64,000 bases of DNA from an uncultured Alphaproteobacteria bacterium (GTDB taxonomy: Bacteria; Pseudomonadota; Alphaproteobacteria; Micropepsales; Micropepsaceae), in NCBI GenBank assembly GCA_903857685.1, contig CAIOFO010000070.1:1-64000 (forward strand), written 5' to 3'. This document shows, piece by piece, positions 18,595 to 31,395 of this stretch; position 1 is the first letter of the stretch; the number at the start of each line of letters is the position of its first letter. The notes beneath the pieces are model-generated. The model had not been told where the DNA came from and ran no database searches. It worked only from the letters and a program-made list of their open reading frames with translations. A program made the position numbers and the translations under genes.

Positions 18595-19325
18595 GCGCCC
18601 TGGGAGCCGTATTCCGGCGGGAATTCGCCGCCTATTTCGCCACACCGATCGCCTTCGTCTTTCTTATCATCTTCCTGTTCTCGATCGGCGTGTTCACTTT
18701 CTATATCGGGAATTTCTTCAACAACGGCACCGCCGACCTGTCGGTGTTCTTCGGCTTTCAGCCCTGGCTTTATCTTTTCCTGATCCCGGCCCTGGCAATG
18801 CGGCTGTGGGCGGAAGAAAAGCGCAGCGGCAGCATTGAATTGCTGCTCACCCTGCCCTTGCCGGTCTGGGCCACGGTGCTGGGCAAGTTTCTCGCCGCCT
18901 GGGTGTTTGCCGGGCTGGCGCTGGCGCTGACCTTTCCCATCTGGATCACAATCAATTATCTGGGCCATCCCGACAATGGCGTGATCCTGGCCTCCTATCT
19001 CGGCAGCTTCCTGATGGCGGGCGCCTATCTGTCCATCGGGGCGGCGATTTCGGCGGCGACCAGCAACCAGGTGATCGCCTTTGTCATCACCCTGGTGGTG
19101 TGTTTTCTCTTCACCGTGGCGGGCGCTTCGGCGGTGATGGACGCCTTCCAGGGCTGGGCGCCGCCGGCGCTTGTGGATGTGGTGTCGTCCTTCAGTTTCC
19201 TCACCCATTTCTCCGCCATCACGGCGGGCGTGATCGACCTGCGCGACGCGATCTTCTTTTTCTCGGTGATCGGGCTGTTCCTCTACGCCAATGTCCTGAT
19301 CATCGACATGACCAAGAGCGGCTGA
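18591..19325 (+). CDS. ABC-2 type permease (GldF-like)
   Basis: A 244-residue inner-membrane protein with about six hydrophobic segments. It has the ABC-2 permease pattern: an N-terminal amphipathic start (FRREFAAYFATPIA), then LAMRLWAEEKRSGSIELLLTLP, the conserved E-G/S coupling segment of this group. It is coupled to the ATPase by a four-base overlap and two bases separate it from the Gldg gene. Confidence 0.88.
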   Translation: MSALGAVFRREFAAYFATPIAFVFLIIFLFSIGVFTFYIGNFFNNGTADLSVFFGFQPWLYLFLIPALAMRLWAEEKRSGSIELLLTLPLPVWATVLGKFLAAWVFAGLALALTFPIWITINYLGHPDNGVILASYLGSFLMAGAYLSIGAAISAATSNQVIAFVITLVVCFLFTVAGASAVMDAFQGWAPPALVDVVSSFSFLTHFSAITAGVIDLRDAIFFFSVIGLFLYANVLIIDMTKSG

Positions 19326-19327
19326 CG

Positions 19328-21124
19328 ATGATGCCGGAGCGCAAATTTGCCTGGTCGGCGCTGCTGCTCGCGGCGGTGCTGTTTTGCGGCATCAATATCT
19401 TTGCCAGCAATTTCTTCACCGATACGCGGCTGGACCTGACTCATGCCGGCACCTACACGCTGTCGGACGGCACCCGCGCCATCATCGCCAAGCTGCCCGA
19501 GCCGGTGACGCTACGCTTTTATTTCTCGAAGAAGAATTCCGCCAACTATCCCGTCACCGCAGCCTATGCCAAGCGGGTGCGCGACCTGCTGGGCGAATAT
19601 GCCAGCCTCAGCCACGGCAAGATCATCCTGGAGGATGTCGATCCGGAGCCCTTCACGCCGGAAGAGGATGAAGCCAACGCCGCCGGCATCCGCGCGGCGC
19701 CAACCACGGGCGGCAATACGCTTTATTTCGGCGTGGAAGGCACCAGCAGCATCGACGAGAAGGAAGCCATTCCCTACCTGGCGGTGGAGCGGGAGGCCTA
19801 TCTGGAATATGACCTGACCTCGCTGCTGTACCAGCTTTCCCATCCCGAAAAGCCCAAGCTGGCGGTGCTGTCTTCCTTGCCGCTGACAAACGCTCCGGCA
19901 ACGCCCGGCCAGCCCATGACCATTTATGCCCAGCTGCAGCGAGACTATGCCGTCACCCTGCTGACGCCGGATTTCAGCGCCGTTCCGGCAGGGACCAGCG
20001 TGCTGATGATCGCGCATCCGGGGAAACTCGGTCAGTCCCAGCTTGACCAGATCCAGTCCTTTGTCCTGCATGGCGGCAAGGCGCTGGTGTTCGTGGACCC
20101 GCTGTCGGAACTGTCGCGGCAAGGGGATAATCCCGGCGCGATAGCGTCTTCCGATCTTGCGCCGCTGCTGAAGGGGTGGGGCGTGGATTATTCGCCGCAG
20201 AAAATCGTCCTCGACAGCCAGCTCTCCCAGCGCATCCGCACCGGCGACCAGGGCCAGTCGGTCGCCTATCCCCTGTGGCTGCACTTGACGCAGGACAATT
20301 TCGCGCCCCGCGATCCCGTCACCGCCAGCCTCCAAGGTCTCAACCTGGCCAGCGTTGGTTCGCTGACGGCGGCCAAGGGCGCCACCACCCATTTCGAGCC
20401 GCTGATCCGTTCGAGCAACCAGGCTTCGCTGGCGGACCGCGATGCGGTGACGGTGGCACTGAGCGATCCCAGCAGCCTGGAACAGGTGATGCCGAGCGGA
20501 ATACGCTACACCATTGCCGCGCGCATCACCGGCCCGGTAACGGCCTCCGGCGTGGTCCAGGGCAATATCAACGCCATCGTCATCGCGGACAGCGATATCT
20601 TCGACGACCGCTTCTGGCTGCGCAATGACGGGCCGGCGGCGGAGCCTTTCGCCGACAATGAGGGCCTGGTGCTTGGCGCGGTGGAAAATCTCAGCGGCTC
20701 GGACGATTTGATTTCCCTGCGCACGCGGGGCGACACCGAGCGGCCTTTCACCGTGGTGCGCGCCATGCAGGCCGATGCCGAACTGAAATTCCGCGAGACG
20801 GTGACGAATTTGCAGGGCCGTCTCACCGCCTCCGAACAGGAGATCGCGCAATTGCAGCAGGGTGGCAGCGACAGCGGCATCGCCCTGACGCCGGCGCAGA
20901 CCGCCGAAATCGAACGGGTGCGGCGCGAAATCGCCGGCACGCGCGCGGTGCTGCGGAATGTGCAGCGCAGCCTGCGGGCCGACATTGACCGGCTGGGCAC
21001 CATCCTGGCCTTCATCAATATCCTGCTGATGCCGCTGCTGGTGACAGTTTTCGCCATCTGGTTCGGCATCCGGCGGCGCAGCCGCGCCCGCGGTGGACGC
21101 AAGAATGCCGGAGCGAAGGCATGA
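19328..21124 (+). CDS. Gldg-family protein (ABC auxiliary, periplasmic domain)
   Basis: A 598-residue protein with an N-terminal helix (about residues 8-27), a large extracytoplasmic domain and a C-terminal helix (about 565-585) followed by a basic tail. The opening FFTDTRLDLTHAGTYTLSDGTR, then LPEPVTLRFYFS and VDPEPFTPEEDEA are typical of COG3225/GldG proteins, which pair with ABC-2 exporters. A coiled-coil stretch lies at about residues 500-550. It starts with tandem ATG codons; the upstream open frame overlaps the permease and is rejected. Confidence 0.85.
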   Translation: MMPERKFAWSALLLAAVLFCGINIFASNFFTDTRLDLTHAGTYTLSDGTRAIIAKLPEPVTLRFYFSKKNSANYPVTAAYAKRVRDLLGEYASLSHGKIILEDVDPEPFTPEEDEANAAGIRAAPTTGGNTLYFGVEGTSSIDEKEAIPYLAVEREAYLEYDLTSLLYQLSHPEKPKLAVLSSLPLTNAPATPGQPMTIYAQLQRDYAVTLLTPDFSAVPAGTSVLMIAHPGKLGQSQLDQIQSFVLHGGKALVFVDPLSELSRQGDNPGAIASSDLAPLLKGWGVDYSPQKIVLDSQLSQRIRTGDQGQSVAYPLWLHLTQDNFAPRDPVTASLQGLNLASVGSLTAAKGATTHFEPLIRSSNQASLADRDAVTVALSDPSSLEQVMPSGIRYTIAARITGPVTASGVVQGNINAIVIADSDIFDDRFWLRNDGPAAEPFADNEGLVLGAVENLSGSDDLISLRTRGDTERPFTVVRAMQADAELKFRETVTNLQGRLTASEQEIAQLQQGGSDSGIALTPAQTAEIERVRREIAGTRAVLRNVQRSLRADIDRLGTILAFINILLMPLLVTVFAIWFGIRRRSRARGGRKNAGAKA

Positions 21125-22227
21125 TGGACAAACGCCGCCGCATCCTGATCGGACTTGGCAGCGCCGCGCTGGTCAGCGTCCTGCTGGCCGGCTTTGCCTT
21201 GGAACAACGTGCCGCGGAAGGCCTGCCGCATTACACGCCCACCGAAGTGCTGCCGGGCTTTTCCGCCAATGTGAAAAATTCGGCCTTGATCGAAATCACC
21301 AGTCATGGCGGAACGTTCACGGTCGTGGGCGAACAGGGCAAGGGCTGGGTATTGCCGGGCAAGGGCAATTATCCCGCCAATTTCGACGAGGTACGGCATA
21401 CCCTGATCGGAATGGCGGCGCTGGAGACCATCGCCCCCAAGACCAGTCGCGCCGACTGGCTGCACTATCTGGCGCTGGATGCGCCGCCGAAGGGAACGGG
21501 CACGCAAATTACGGTAAAGGACAGCAAGGGCGCCGTGCTGGCCTCGTTGATCATGGGCAACATGGAAGACCTGGGCGATCCCAACGGCACATCGGGCGTG
21601 TTTGTGCGCAAGCCCGGCGACAACCAGACCTGGCTGGCCCGCACGGTATTCACGCCGCACGGCGATGCCGCGTCCTGGCTTTCCACCAATGTGCTGAACC
21701 TGGGCGCCACGCGACTGGAGGAAATCGCAATGACGCCGGCCAAGGGCGCGCCCTATACCATCCACCGCGCCCATCCTTCGGACCAGGCTTACACTTTGGC
21801 CATCCCGCCGAAGCAGGGCACGCCCAACGCGCAAATGATCAACGCCATCGCCTATGCCGTGACAAGTTTCAGCCTGACCGATGTCCAGCCCGCTTCCGGC
21901 ATGGATTTCAGCAAAGGGAGCCATGCCGTGGCGCGCGGCTTTGACGGGCTGCTGGTCAGTTTCGACGTCATCCAGCAGGGCAGCGATGTCTGGGCGAAAT
22001 TGACCGCGTCCACCGCGCCGGGCGCCGCCCCGATGGTGGCCAACGAAGCAGCCAGCATCAACGCGCACAGCGCGGGCTGGGCGTATAAGTTGCCGCCGGA
22101 AAAAGGCGCCGCGCTGACGAGCGATCTGCCCAAGCTGATGACGCCGCCGCCGGCGCCCCAAGGGTTGTCGCAGGACTTGCCGCCGGGCATGACCGGGCTG
22201 CCGCCGGGCGCATCCGCGACGCCGTAA
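21121..22227 (+). CDS. DUF4340 domain protein, membrane-anchored
   Basis: A 368-residue protein with a basic N-terminus and one helix (residues 8-26); the remainder is extracytoplasmic, with repeated beta-rich modules of the DUF4340 type (GKGWVLPGKGNYPANFDEV and LETIAPKTS). The Pro/Gly-rich last 40 residues are disordered. DUF4340 proteins usually follow Gldg and ABC-2 genes, as here (ATGA overlap), and probably form part of the same envelope complex. Molecular function unknown. Confidence 0.85.
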   Translation: MMDKRRRILIGLGSAALVSVLLAGFALEQRAAEGLPHYTPTEVLPGFSANVKNSALIEITSHGGTFTVVGEQGKGWVLPGKGNYPANFDEVRHTLIGMAALETIAPKTSRADWLHYLALDAPPKGTGTQITVKDSKGAVLASLIMGNMEDLGDPNGTSGVFVRKPGDNQTWLARTVFTPHGDAASWLSTNVLNLGATRLEEIAMTPAKGAPYTIHRAHPSDQAYTLAIPPKQGTPNAQMINAIAYAVTSFSLTDVQPASGMDFSKGSHAVARGFDGLLVSFDVIQQGSDVWAKLTASTAPGAAPMVANEAASINAHSAGWAYKLPPEKGAALTSDLPKLMTPPPAPQGLSQDLPPGMTGLPPGASATP

Positions 22228-22327
22228 CCGCCGCGCCCGGTTAGGCCCGGCGCGCCTTTGGTGATATTAGGATCAGCATGAATTGCCGGCATTTTTTTCC
22301 TGACCGCAATTGCGCGAGCCTGACGCC

Positions 22328-23359
22328 GTGAGCGAAGAGCTTTACGTCCGCGACCTCTGGTACATGCCGGCATTGTCGTCCAGCCTCAAAGCCGGCCAGA
22401 TGCGGCGCGAGATGCTGCTGGGCGAGCCGGTGCTGCTGGGCCGGATGCGCGACGGCGCCGCCTTCGCGATGCGCGACATCTGCCCCCATCGCGGCGTGCC
22501 GCTGTCGGCGGGAAAAATCCTGGCCGAAAACACCGTCGCGTGCCCCTATCATGGCTGGCGCTTCCGCAAGGACGGGGTGTGCAGCGCCATCCCCTCGCTG
22601 GTCGAAGGCCAGGAGATGGATCCGGAGAAAATCCGTGTACGGAGTTACCCGGTGCGCGAACAGGACGGCCTGATCTGGGTCTATGTCGCCGCCAGGCCGG
22701 GAACGCCGCCCAGGACGGAGCCGCCGCGCGTGCCGGTGGAAAAACCCCGCATGCGCTGGACGGAGACGCAGACATTTCCCTGCGACATCGACCATGCCGT
22801 GATCGGGCTGATGGACCCGGTGCATGCCGCCTATGTCCACGACCATTGGTGGTGGAAACGCACGCCGCGCCCGAAGCAAAAGCAGTACGCCCCCCTGCCC
22901 ACCGGCTTTGTCATGACCAAGCACAAGCCGACCAAGCCGGCCTACAGCCTGCTCGGCGATGTCACGACGGAAATCACCTTTGAGCTGCCCTCCACCCGCT
23001 TCGAGATCGTCGAGGGCCAGCTGTTCGGCATTTCCTTCAAGGTGATCGGGCTGACCGTCTGCACGCCGCGGGATGCGGACCATACCGACGTGATGGGAAT
23101 CATGTACTGGCCGGGCTGGCTGAACTTCATCTACCCGTTTTTCTGGGCCCTGGGCCGCACCTTCATCGCCGACGACCGCAAGATCGTGGAACTGCAGCGC
23201 GAAGGCCTGAAATTCAGTCCGAATCTGATGCTGATCCAGGATTCGGACATGCCCGCCATCTGGTACCACCGGGTCAAGAAAGCCTGGGCGGAATCGACTG
23301 AAAACGGCACGGATTTCGTCAATCCTGTGCAGGAACGCACCCTGCGCTGGCGGAGCTGA
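22328..23359 (+). CDS. Rieske-type non-haem iron oxygenase, alpha subunit
   Basis: A 343-residue oxygenase. The [2Fe-2S] Rieske ligands are Cys52-x-His54 and Cys72-x2-His75. The mononuclear iron site is in GLMDPVHAAYVH (Asp with two His), so the catalytic chain is complete. Such enzymes hydroxylate or demethylate aromatic or steroid-like substrates and need an electron-donating reductase. None is adjacent; the ferredoxin/reductase pair at 38218-39746 is one candidate. The GTG at 22328 is preferred over a TTG 18 bases earlier, though neither has a good SD. Confidence 0.88.
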   Translation: MSEELYVRDLWYMPALSSSLKAGQMRREMLLGEPVLLGRMRDGAAFAMRDICPHRGVPLSAGKILAENTVACPYHGWRFRKDGVCSAIPSLVEGQEMDPEKIRVRSYPVREQDGLIWVYVAARPGTPPRTEPPRVPVEKPRMRWTETQTFPCDIDHAVIGLMDPVHAAYVHDHWWWKRTPRPKQKQYAPLPTGFVMTKHKPTKPAYSLLGDVTTEITFELPSTRFEIVEGQLFGISFKVIGLTVCTPRDADHTDVMGIMYWPGWLNFIYPFFWALGRTFIADDRKIVELQREGLKFSPNLMLIQDSDMPAIWYHRVKKAWAESTENGTDFVNPVQERTLRWRS

Positions 23360-23477
23360 AATATGGAGCGCGGCCCGGAAAAGTGTGGGCGGTTTTCGGC
23401 TAGGCCGCGCGACCAAAAATAAGGGGTTGCGCCGCCTGCCGCGCCGCACTAAACGGTCCCCTTAACCTACATCCTTG

Positions 23478-23512
23478 CCGCCCGCAGCGCCTCACCCGCG
23501 CTGGGCGGTTTT
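23478..23512 (+). terminator. terminator-like hairpin in the carB leader
   Basis: CAGCGC (23485-23490) pairs with GCGCTG (23498-23503) and CCGCC (23478-23482) with GGCGG (23504-23508). Four T residues follow at 23509-23512, 13 bases before the carB ATG. It could be an attenuator or the end of an upstream transcript. Confidence 0.45.
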
Positions 23513-23524
23513 GCGCGAGTTCTC

Positions 23525-26863
<3,339 letters not shown>

Positions 26864-26933
26864 GCGTGCTTGGTTGAGCGCGTTTTAAAAAGCTCAACAG
26901 TATCAACAGTTTACTTCGGCATCAGATCGCATC

Positions 26934-26964
26934 TCCGGACCAAAAGGCCGGACGCGGTTTTTTT
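26934..26964 (+). terminator. possible carB terminator
   Basis: TCCGG-A-CC (26934-26941) and GG-CCGGA (26946-26952) form a stem with one bulged A and an AAAA loop. Seven T residues follow at 26958-26964 after a five-base spacer, so it is imperfect but in the right place between carB and greA. Confidence 0.4.
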
Positions 26965-26998
26965 GCCCTTTTTGGGACCCCGTTTGGGGATTGTGGCG

Positions 26999-27472
26999 AT
27001 GGAAAAAATTCCGATGACCGCTTCGGGCTTCAGGGGCCTGGAAGAAGAGCTGAACCAGCTCAAGAATGTGGACCGCCATGAAATCATCAAGGCGATCGCG
27101 GAAGCGCGCGCCCATGGCGACCTGTCCGAGAATGCCGAGTATCACGCCGCCAAGGAGAAGCAGAGCTTCATCGAGGGCCGGGTGATGGAACTGGAAGACC
27201 AGATCGGCCGCGCCGAAGTGATCGACATTTCCAAATTGTCGGGCGGCAGCGTCAAGTTCGGCGCCACCGTAACCCTGGTGGACGAGGACACCGACGAGAA
27301 GCGTAAATACCAGATCGTGGGCGACGTCGAGTCCGACGCCAAGAAAGGCCGCATCTCGCTGTCATCGCCGATTGCGCGTGCCCTGATCGGCAAGAGCAAG
27401 GGCGACACGGTCGAAGTCGCCGCCCCCGGCGGCGCGCGGTCGTATGAAATCCTGAAGGTCGAGTTCGTCTGA
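26999..27472 (+). CDS. greA: transcription elongation factor GreA
   Basis: A 157-residue factor that rescues backtracked RNA polymerase by stimulating transcript cleavage. The N-terminal coiled coil has the acidic tip motif [18 protein letters not shown] (Asp and Glu pair at the tip), and the C-terminal domain has [17 protein letters not shown]. The start MEKIPMT at 26999 matches alphaproteobacterial GreA; the longer open frame upstream covers the intergenic terminator and was rejected. Confidence 0.96.
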   Translation: MEKIPMTASGFRGLEEELNQLKNVDRHEIIKAIAEARAHGDLSENAEYHAAKEKQSFIEGRVMELEDQIGRAEVIDISKLSGGSVKFGATVTLVDEDTDEKRKYQIVGDVESDAKKGRISLSSPIARALIGKSKGDTVEVAAPGGARSYEILKVEFV

Positions 27473-27490
27473 TCTCTCAGTAGCGAGGGA

Positions 27491-27568
27491 TTTTGGCCGT
27501 CCGAGCAGGAGCGTCGTGCGGAGCGTACGGACGTAGGTGAGCACGCGCGACGCACTCGGCGGCCAAAA
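27491..27568. repeat. long interrupted hairpin between greA and the ICMT gene
   Basis: TTTTGGCCG (27491-27499) pairs with CGGCCAAAA (27560-27568), CCGAG (27501-27505) with CTCGG (27555-27559), and a 10-bp arm at 27511-27520 with 27544-27553 (one G-U). There is no U-tract after either arm, so it is not a classic terminator, although it lies between convergent genes. Confidence 0.7.
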
Positions 27569-27576
27569 GACCCGCT

Positions 27577-28257
27577 TTATATGAAGCCGAAGCGCTTTAC
27601 GCGCATGCGATACTCGGCATATTCCGGGTAAGCTTCGCTGAGCACCTTTTCCTCAAAGTGACTGCGCACCACCAGCATCAGGATCACGCCCGCCGCCAGC
27701 AGGCTGGCCTGGGGCTGCTTGTAGAGCATGGCCATGCCCAGGATGGTGACGATCTCGACGGCATAGAGCGGATGGCGGGCAAGCGCGTAGGGGCCGCTGG
27801 TCACCAGCAGCCGGGCTTCGGGCAGGATGGAAAAGGACCGGCCCAGTTTCGCCAGCACCATGAAGGAGCCCACGCTGCCCACCACCAGCAGCACGGTGGA
27901 GACCACCTGCAAGCCGAAGGGCAGCGTCACCGGACCCAGATAGGGAATGCCGACACTGAGAAAGGTGCCGACAAAGCCGCAGACATTCGGCAGCCAGCCT
28001 TTGGAGCGGCGCACCGGATTGCCGCGCATCACGATCAGGTAAACCGCCAGAAGATTGAAGGCGATGGACGCGAACAGCGAGACGAACCGCATATTGAGGT
28101 AGACGCTGTCCGGCTGCGCCAGCAACTGGCGGGCCGCAAACCCCAGCGATGGACGCGCCCGGATGCCCTCGACATAACCGAACCAGAAAATCAGCGGCAG
28201 GCCCATCAGAAGGTCGTATGCCTTGGTCTGCTGGAATTTTTCAAAGTCGAAACGCAT
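27577..28257 (-). CDS. isoprenylcysteine carboxyl methyltransferase (ICMT)-family membrane protein
   Basis: A 226-residue polytopic membrane protein with about five to six helices. The ICMT/phospholipid-methyltransferase C-terminal signature is present: [19 protein letters not shown], then the SAM-contact segment [22 protein letters not shown]. Bacterial members methylate unknown lipid or small-molecule substrates rather than prenylated proteins. It starts two bases after the stop of the upstream SAM methyltransferase gene, suggesting one transcript. Confidence 0.85.
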   Translation of the reverse strand: MRFDFEKFQQTKAYDLLMGLPLIFWFGYVEGIRARPSLGFAARQLLAQPDSVYLNMRFVSLFASIAFNLLAVYLIVMRGNPVRRSKGWLPNVCGFVGTFLSVGIPYLGPVTLPFGLQVVSTVLLVVGSVGSFMVLAKLGRSFSILPEARLLVTSGPYALARHPLYAVEIVTILGMAMLYKQPQASLLAAGVILMLVVRSHFEEKVLSEAYPEYAEYRMRVKRFGFI

Positions 28258-28259
28258 CT

Positions 28260-29066
28260 TTATTTTCTTTGCTCCGGACGCCGCGCCACCAATGCCACCA
28301 TTTCCGCGATCTCGATGAACTTGCCATCGGTGGCGAGCGGCGCCAGCGCCGCCCGCAGATCGCTTTCAAAAGCCGCCTGCCGGTCCCCCAACCTGTTTGG
28401 CGCGCAGGTGGACATGGAATAGGCGCGGCCGACGATCTCGTCCAGCCCAATTTCGGCGCGGCTGGTGACGCTGAGGCCGTCCAGCTGGGTGAAGGCGGAA
28501 TCAAAAAGATAGGGTTCATAGCGGCGATGCGCGCCGGTCTTGCGTTCGGCGGTGCGCGCGGCCGCATCCCTGGAATAGCGGTCGCTGATTTCACGCACGG
28601 TCTTGAACCAGCGATTTTCAGGCACATCGGGATGGGCGTCGTGAAAAAAAGCGATCGCCCCGCCCGGCGCAATGACGCGGTCCAGCATCTGGAGCGTGGC
28701 GGCGCGGTCCATCCAGTGAAAGGCCCGGCCAATGGCGACCAGCCGGTAGGGACCCATATCGGGCGTCAGGTCGTAGGAACCGCCCTGCCACAGCGACAGG
28801 GTTACGCCCGCCGACCGCGCCGCCGCCGCCGCCGCGTCCAGCATCAGGAGCTCGGGATCGGCAGCGATCACCGCCAGGCCAGCTTGCGCAAAAGGCACCG
28901 CCAGCAGGCCCGGTCCGGTCCCCAGGTCCAGCACCGCATCGCCGGGGGCAAGCCCGGCAAGCGCAATCACCCGCCGGATCAGCCGGTCCGGATAGAAAAG
29001 GCGATGGTGATAGAAAGCCGCCGCGCTCTGAAAGCGCCGCGGTTCGTAAGGACGGACCTGGTTCAT
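28260..29066 (-). CDS. class I SAM-dependent methyltransferase
   Basis: A 268-residue soluble methyltransferase. Motif I is [16 protein letters not shown], the acidic residue after strand 2 lies in [12 protein letters not shown], and motif III-like FHWMDR plus [11 protein letters not shown] follow. The FHWMD variant is typical of the ubiquinone/trans-aconitate-like Methyltransf_11 group. Substrate unknown. It is divergent from chvI, with 66 bases between the start codons, and pairs with the membrane ICMT-family gene downstream. Confidence 0.85.
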   Translation of the reverse strand: MNQVRPYEPRRFQSAAAFYHHRLFYPDRLIRRVIALAGLAPGDAVLDLGTGPGLLAVPFAQAGLAVIAADPELLMLDAAAAAARSAGVTLSLWQGGSYDLTPDMGPYRLVAIGRAFHWMDRAATLQMLDRVIAPGGAIAFFHDAHPDVPENRWFKTVREISDRYSRDAAARTAERKTGAHRRYEPYLFDSAFTQLDGLSVTSRAEIGLDEIVGRAYSMSTCAPNRLGDRQAAFESDLRAALAPLATDGKFIEIAEMVALVARRPEQRK

Positions 29067-29132
29067 GGAGGCTTTGCTTTGACGGTCCTGGGCTTATACT
29101 GGCTTGGGACGGAAAATGCGATGAAGGACGAA

Positions 29133-29834
29133 ATGGCAAATATCGCCCTGGTGGATGACGACAAGAATATCCTGGCATCGGTCACCATGCTGCTGGAGCA
29201 GGAAGGCTATCATGTCAAAAGTTTCTCCGATCCCACGGCGGCGCTGACTGCGCTGACCGGCGCGCCGCCGGACCTGGCGATCCTGGACATCAAGATGCCG
29301 CGCATGGATGGGCTGGAACTGCTGCGGCGGCTGCGCCAGAGCGCCGCCGATCTGCCGGTAATCTTCCTCACATCCAAGGATGAGGAAATCGACGAATTGA
29401 TGGGCCTGAATGCCGGGGCCGATGATTATATCCGCAAGCCCTTCTCCCAGCGCCTGCTGCTGGAGCGCGTGCGCGCCGTGCTGCGCCGGGCGGAAGGCAA
29501 GAACGCGCCGGCCGAACCGGGCGAGCAGAAGAAGGAAGCGCTGGTGCGCGGCAAGCTGGCGCTTGATCCCCAGCGCCACGAATGCACCTGGGAGGGCAAG
29601 CCGGTGCGCCTGACCGTCACCGAGTTCCTGATCCTGCAGGCGCTGGCGCAGCGGCCCGGCTTTGTCAAAAGCCGCGACAGCCTGATGGACGCGGCCTATG
29701 ACGACCAGGTTTATGTCGATGACCGCACCATAGACAGCCACATCAAGCGACTGCGCAAGAAGTTCAAGGTGGTGGCCGACGATTTCGACGCCATCGAGAC
29801 GCTGTACGGCGTGGGTTACCGCTACAAGGAGTAA
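29133..29834 (+). CDS. chvI: response regulator ChvI (OmpR family)
   Basis: A 233-residue two-component regulator. The receiver domain has acidic Asp8-Asp10, phospho-acceptor Asp52 ([10 protein letters not shown]), Thr in FLTSKDE and Lys in YIRKPF. The C-terminal winged helix includes [17 protein letters not shown] and [30 protein letters not shown] closely fits the ChvI N-terminus and has AAGGA before the ATG at 29133; an in-frame ATG at 29121 is possible. With chvG it controls envelope and acid-stress genes in alphaproteobacteria. Confidence 0.93.
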   Translation: MANIALVDDDKNILASVTMLLEQEGYHVKSFSDPTAALTALTGAPPDLAILDIKMPRMDGLELLRRLRQSAADLPVIFLTSKDEEIDELMGLNAGADDYIRKPFSQRLLLERVRAVLRRAEGKNAPAEPGEQKKEALVRGKLALDPQRHECTWEGKPVRLTVTEFLILQALAQRPGFVKSRDSLMDAAYDDQVYVDDRTIDSHIKRLRKKFKVVADDFDAIETLYGVGYRYKE

Positions 29835-29835
29835 A

Positions 29836-31395
29836 GTGCGGTTGCCGCATTTCTCGACGCTCACCTGGCGGATCATCGCCTTCAACGCGATCGCGCTTGT
29901 CGTGCTGACCGCCGGCGTGATCCTGGTGCAGTCCTCGGGCCGGGGGCTGGTGGAAGAACGCCTGACCGGAGTGCAGGAACAGGCCGCCATCGTGGCCGGC
30001 ACGCTGGCCGAATACGCCACCGATCCCGAAACCCATACGCTGAAAGTGACCGAAGCCGAGCCCTTGCTGCGCCAGTTGATCACGCCGACGCGGCTCCGGG
30101 CGCGGCTCTATTTGCCCAGCGGCCATCTGGTGGCGGATACCCGCCTGCTGCTGGCGCGCAACTCAGTGCAGATTGAAGACCTGCCGGCGCTCGACCGCTG
30201 GACCCAGGTCAAGGAATGGGGCCGGCGCATCTATGACGGCATCATGGGGGTCAGGCCTTTCGCCCGGCTGGCGCCCTATTCCGAGAGCGGCGATGACGGC
30301 CGCATCTACCAGGAGGTGGACGACGCCCTGCGCGGCGCCACCGCCAGCGCCCAGCGGGTGGACGACCAGAACAAGCTGGTGCTGTCGGTGGCGGTGCCGG
30401 TGCAGCGTTTCCGCGCCATTTACGGCGTGCTGTTCGTCTCCACCGAGGGCGGCGACATTGACGATATCCTGCGCCAGGAACGCTTCACCCTGATCGAGGT
30501 ATTCCTGGTCGCCTTCGCGGTGATGCTGCTGTCATCCCTGTACCTTGCCGGCACCATCGCCGAGCCGGTGCGCCGGCTGGCGGCGGCGGCCGACCGGGTG
30601 CGCCGCGAGGGCCTGGCGGGGCGCGACGCCATCCCGGCGCTGCCGGAGCGCAGCGACGAGATCGGCGACCTGGCCGACTCCCTGAAGGAAATGACCGCGA
30701 CGCTGTATGACCGCATCGGCGCCACCGAGCGTTTTGCTGCCGATGTGGCGCATGAACTGAAAAATCCGCTGACCTCGCTGGCCTCGGCGATGGAGATGCT
30801 GGTGCGGGCGCCGGACGATGCCGCGCGCCAGAAGCTGATGGCGCTGGTGCGCGCCGACGTCAAGCGCATTGACCGCCTGATCACCGACATTTCCGACGCG
30901 TCGCGGTTGGACGCAGAATTGTCGCGCGAGAGCCATAGCGTGATCGAACTGTCGCATCTGCTGAAAACCATTGTCGAGATTTACGATGTCACAGAAATCT
31001 CCAAGGACCAGGCGGTGACGCTGGTGGACGAATTGCCGCCCGGCACACGCGTCAGGGGCAACGACGAAAGACTGGGCCAGGTTTTCCGCAACCTGATCGA
31101 CAATGCGATTTCGTTCAGCCCTGCCAATGGCGTCATCACGGTCAAGGCGCAACGCCAGCATGGCGTGGCACGCGTCACGGTGGAGGATCGCGGCCCCGGC
31201 ATCCCGCCCGAAAATCTGGAATCCATATTCCAGCGATTCTATACCGAACGGCCCGCCATGCATTTCGGCAACAATTCGGGGTTGGGCTTGTCCATTGCGC
31301 GCCAGATCACCGAGAATGCCAGCGGCCGTATCTGGGCGGAGAACATCGATGGCGGCGGGGCGCGCTTTGTCGTCGAATTTCCGGTGCTGCCGTGA
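29836..31395 (+). CDS. chvG: sensor histidine kinase ChvG
   Basis: A 519-residue membrane kinase. Helix 1 spans about residues 12-32, the periplasmic sensor about 33-215 and helix 2 about 220-240; HAMP follows. The DHp domain carries His306 in FAADVAHELKNPLTSL, and the ATPase domain has an N box (NLIDNAISFSP), DRGPGIPP and GLGLSIARQ. It starts at GTG, one base after the chvI stop, with AAGGAG upstream. In rhizobia ChvG is restrained by periplasmic ExoR; no exoR is in the window. Confidence 0.93.
   Translation: MRLPHFSTLTWRIIAFNAIALVVLTAGVILVQSSGRGLVEERLTGVQEQAAIVAGTLAEYATDPETHTLKVTEAEPLLRQLITPTRLRARLYLPSGHLVADTRLLLARNSVQIEDLPALDRWTQVKEWGRRIYDGIMGVRPFARLAPYSESGDDGRIYQEVDDALRGATASAQRVDDQNKLVLSVAVPVQRFRAIYGVLFVSTEGGDIDDILRQERFTLIEVFLVAFAVMLLSSLYLAGTIAEPVRRLAAAADRVRREGLAGRDAIPALPERSDEIGDLADSLKEMTATLYDRIGATERFAADVAHELKNPLTSLASAMEMLVRAPDDAARQKLMALVRADVKRIDRLITDISDASRLDAELSRESHSVIELSHLLKTIVEIYDVTEISKDQAVTLVDELPPGTRVRGNDERLGQVFRNLIDNAISFSPANGVITVKAQRQHGVARVTVEDRGPGIPPENLESIFQRFYTERPAMHFGNNSGLGLSIARQITENASGRIWAENIDGGGARFVVEFPVLP

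Noticed and set aside
20506-22161. 551-residue antisense frame over the Gldg and DUF4340 genes
   Set aside because: No recognisable motif, biased composition, and opposite to a well-supported operon.
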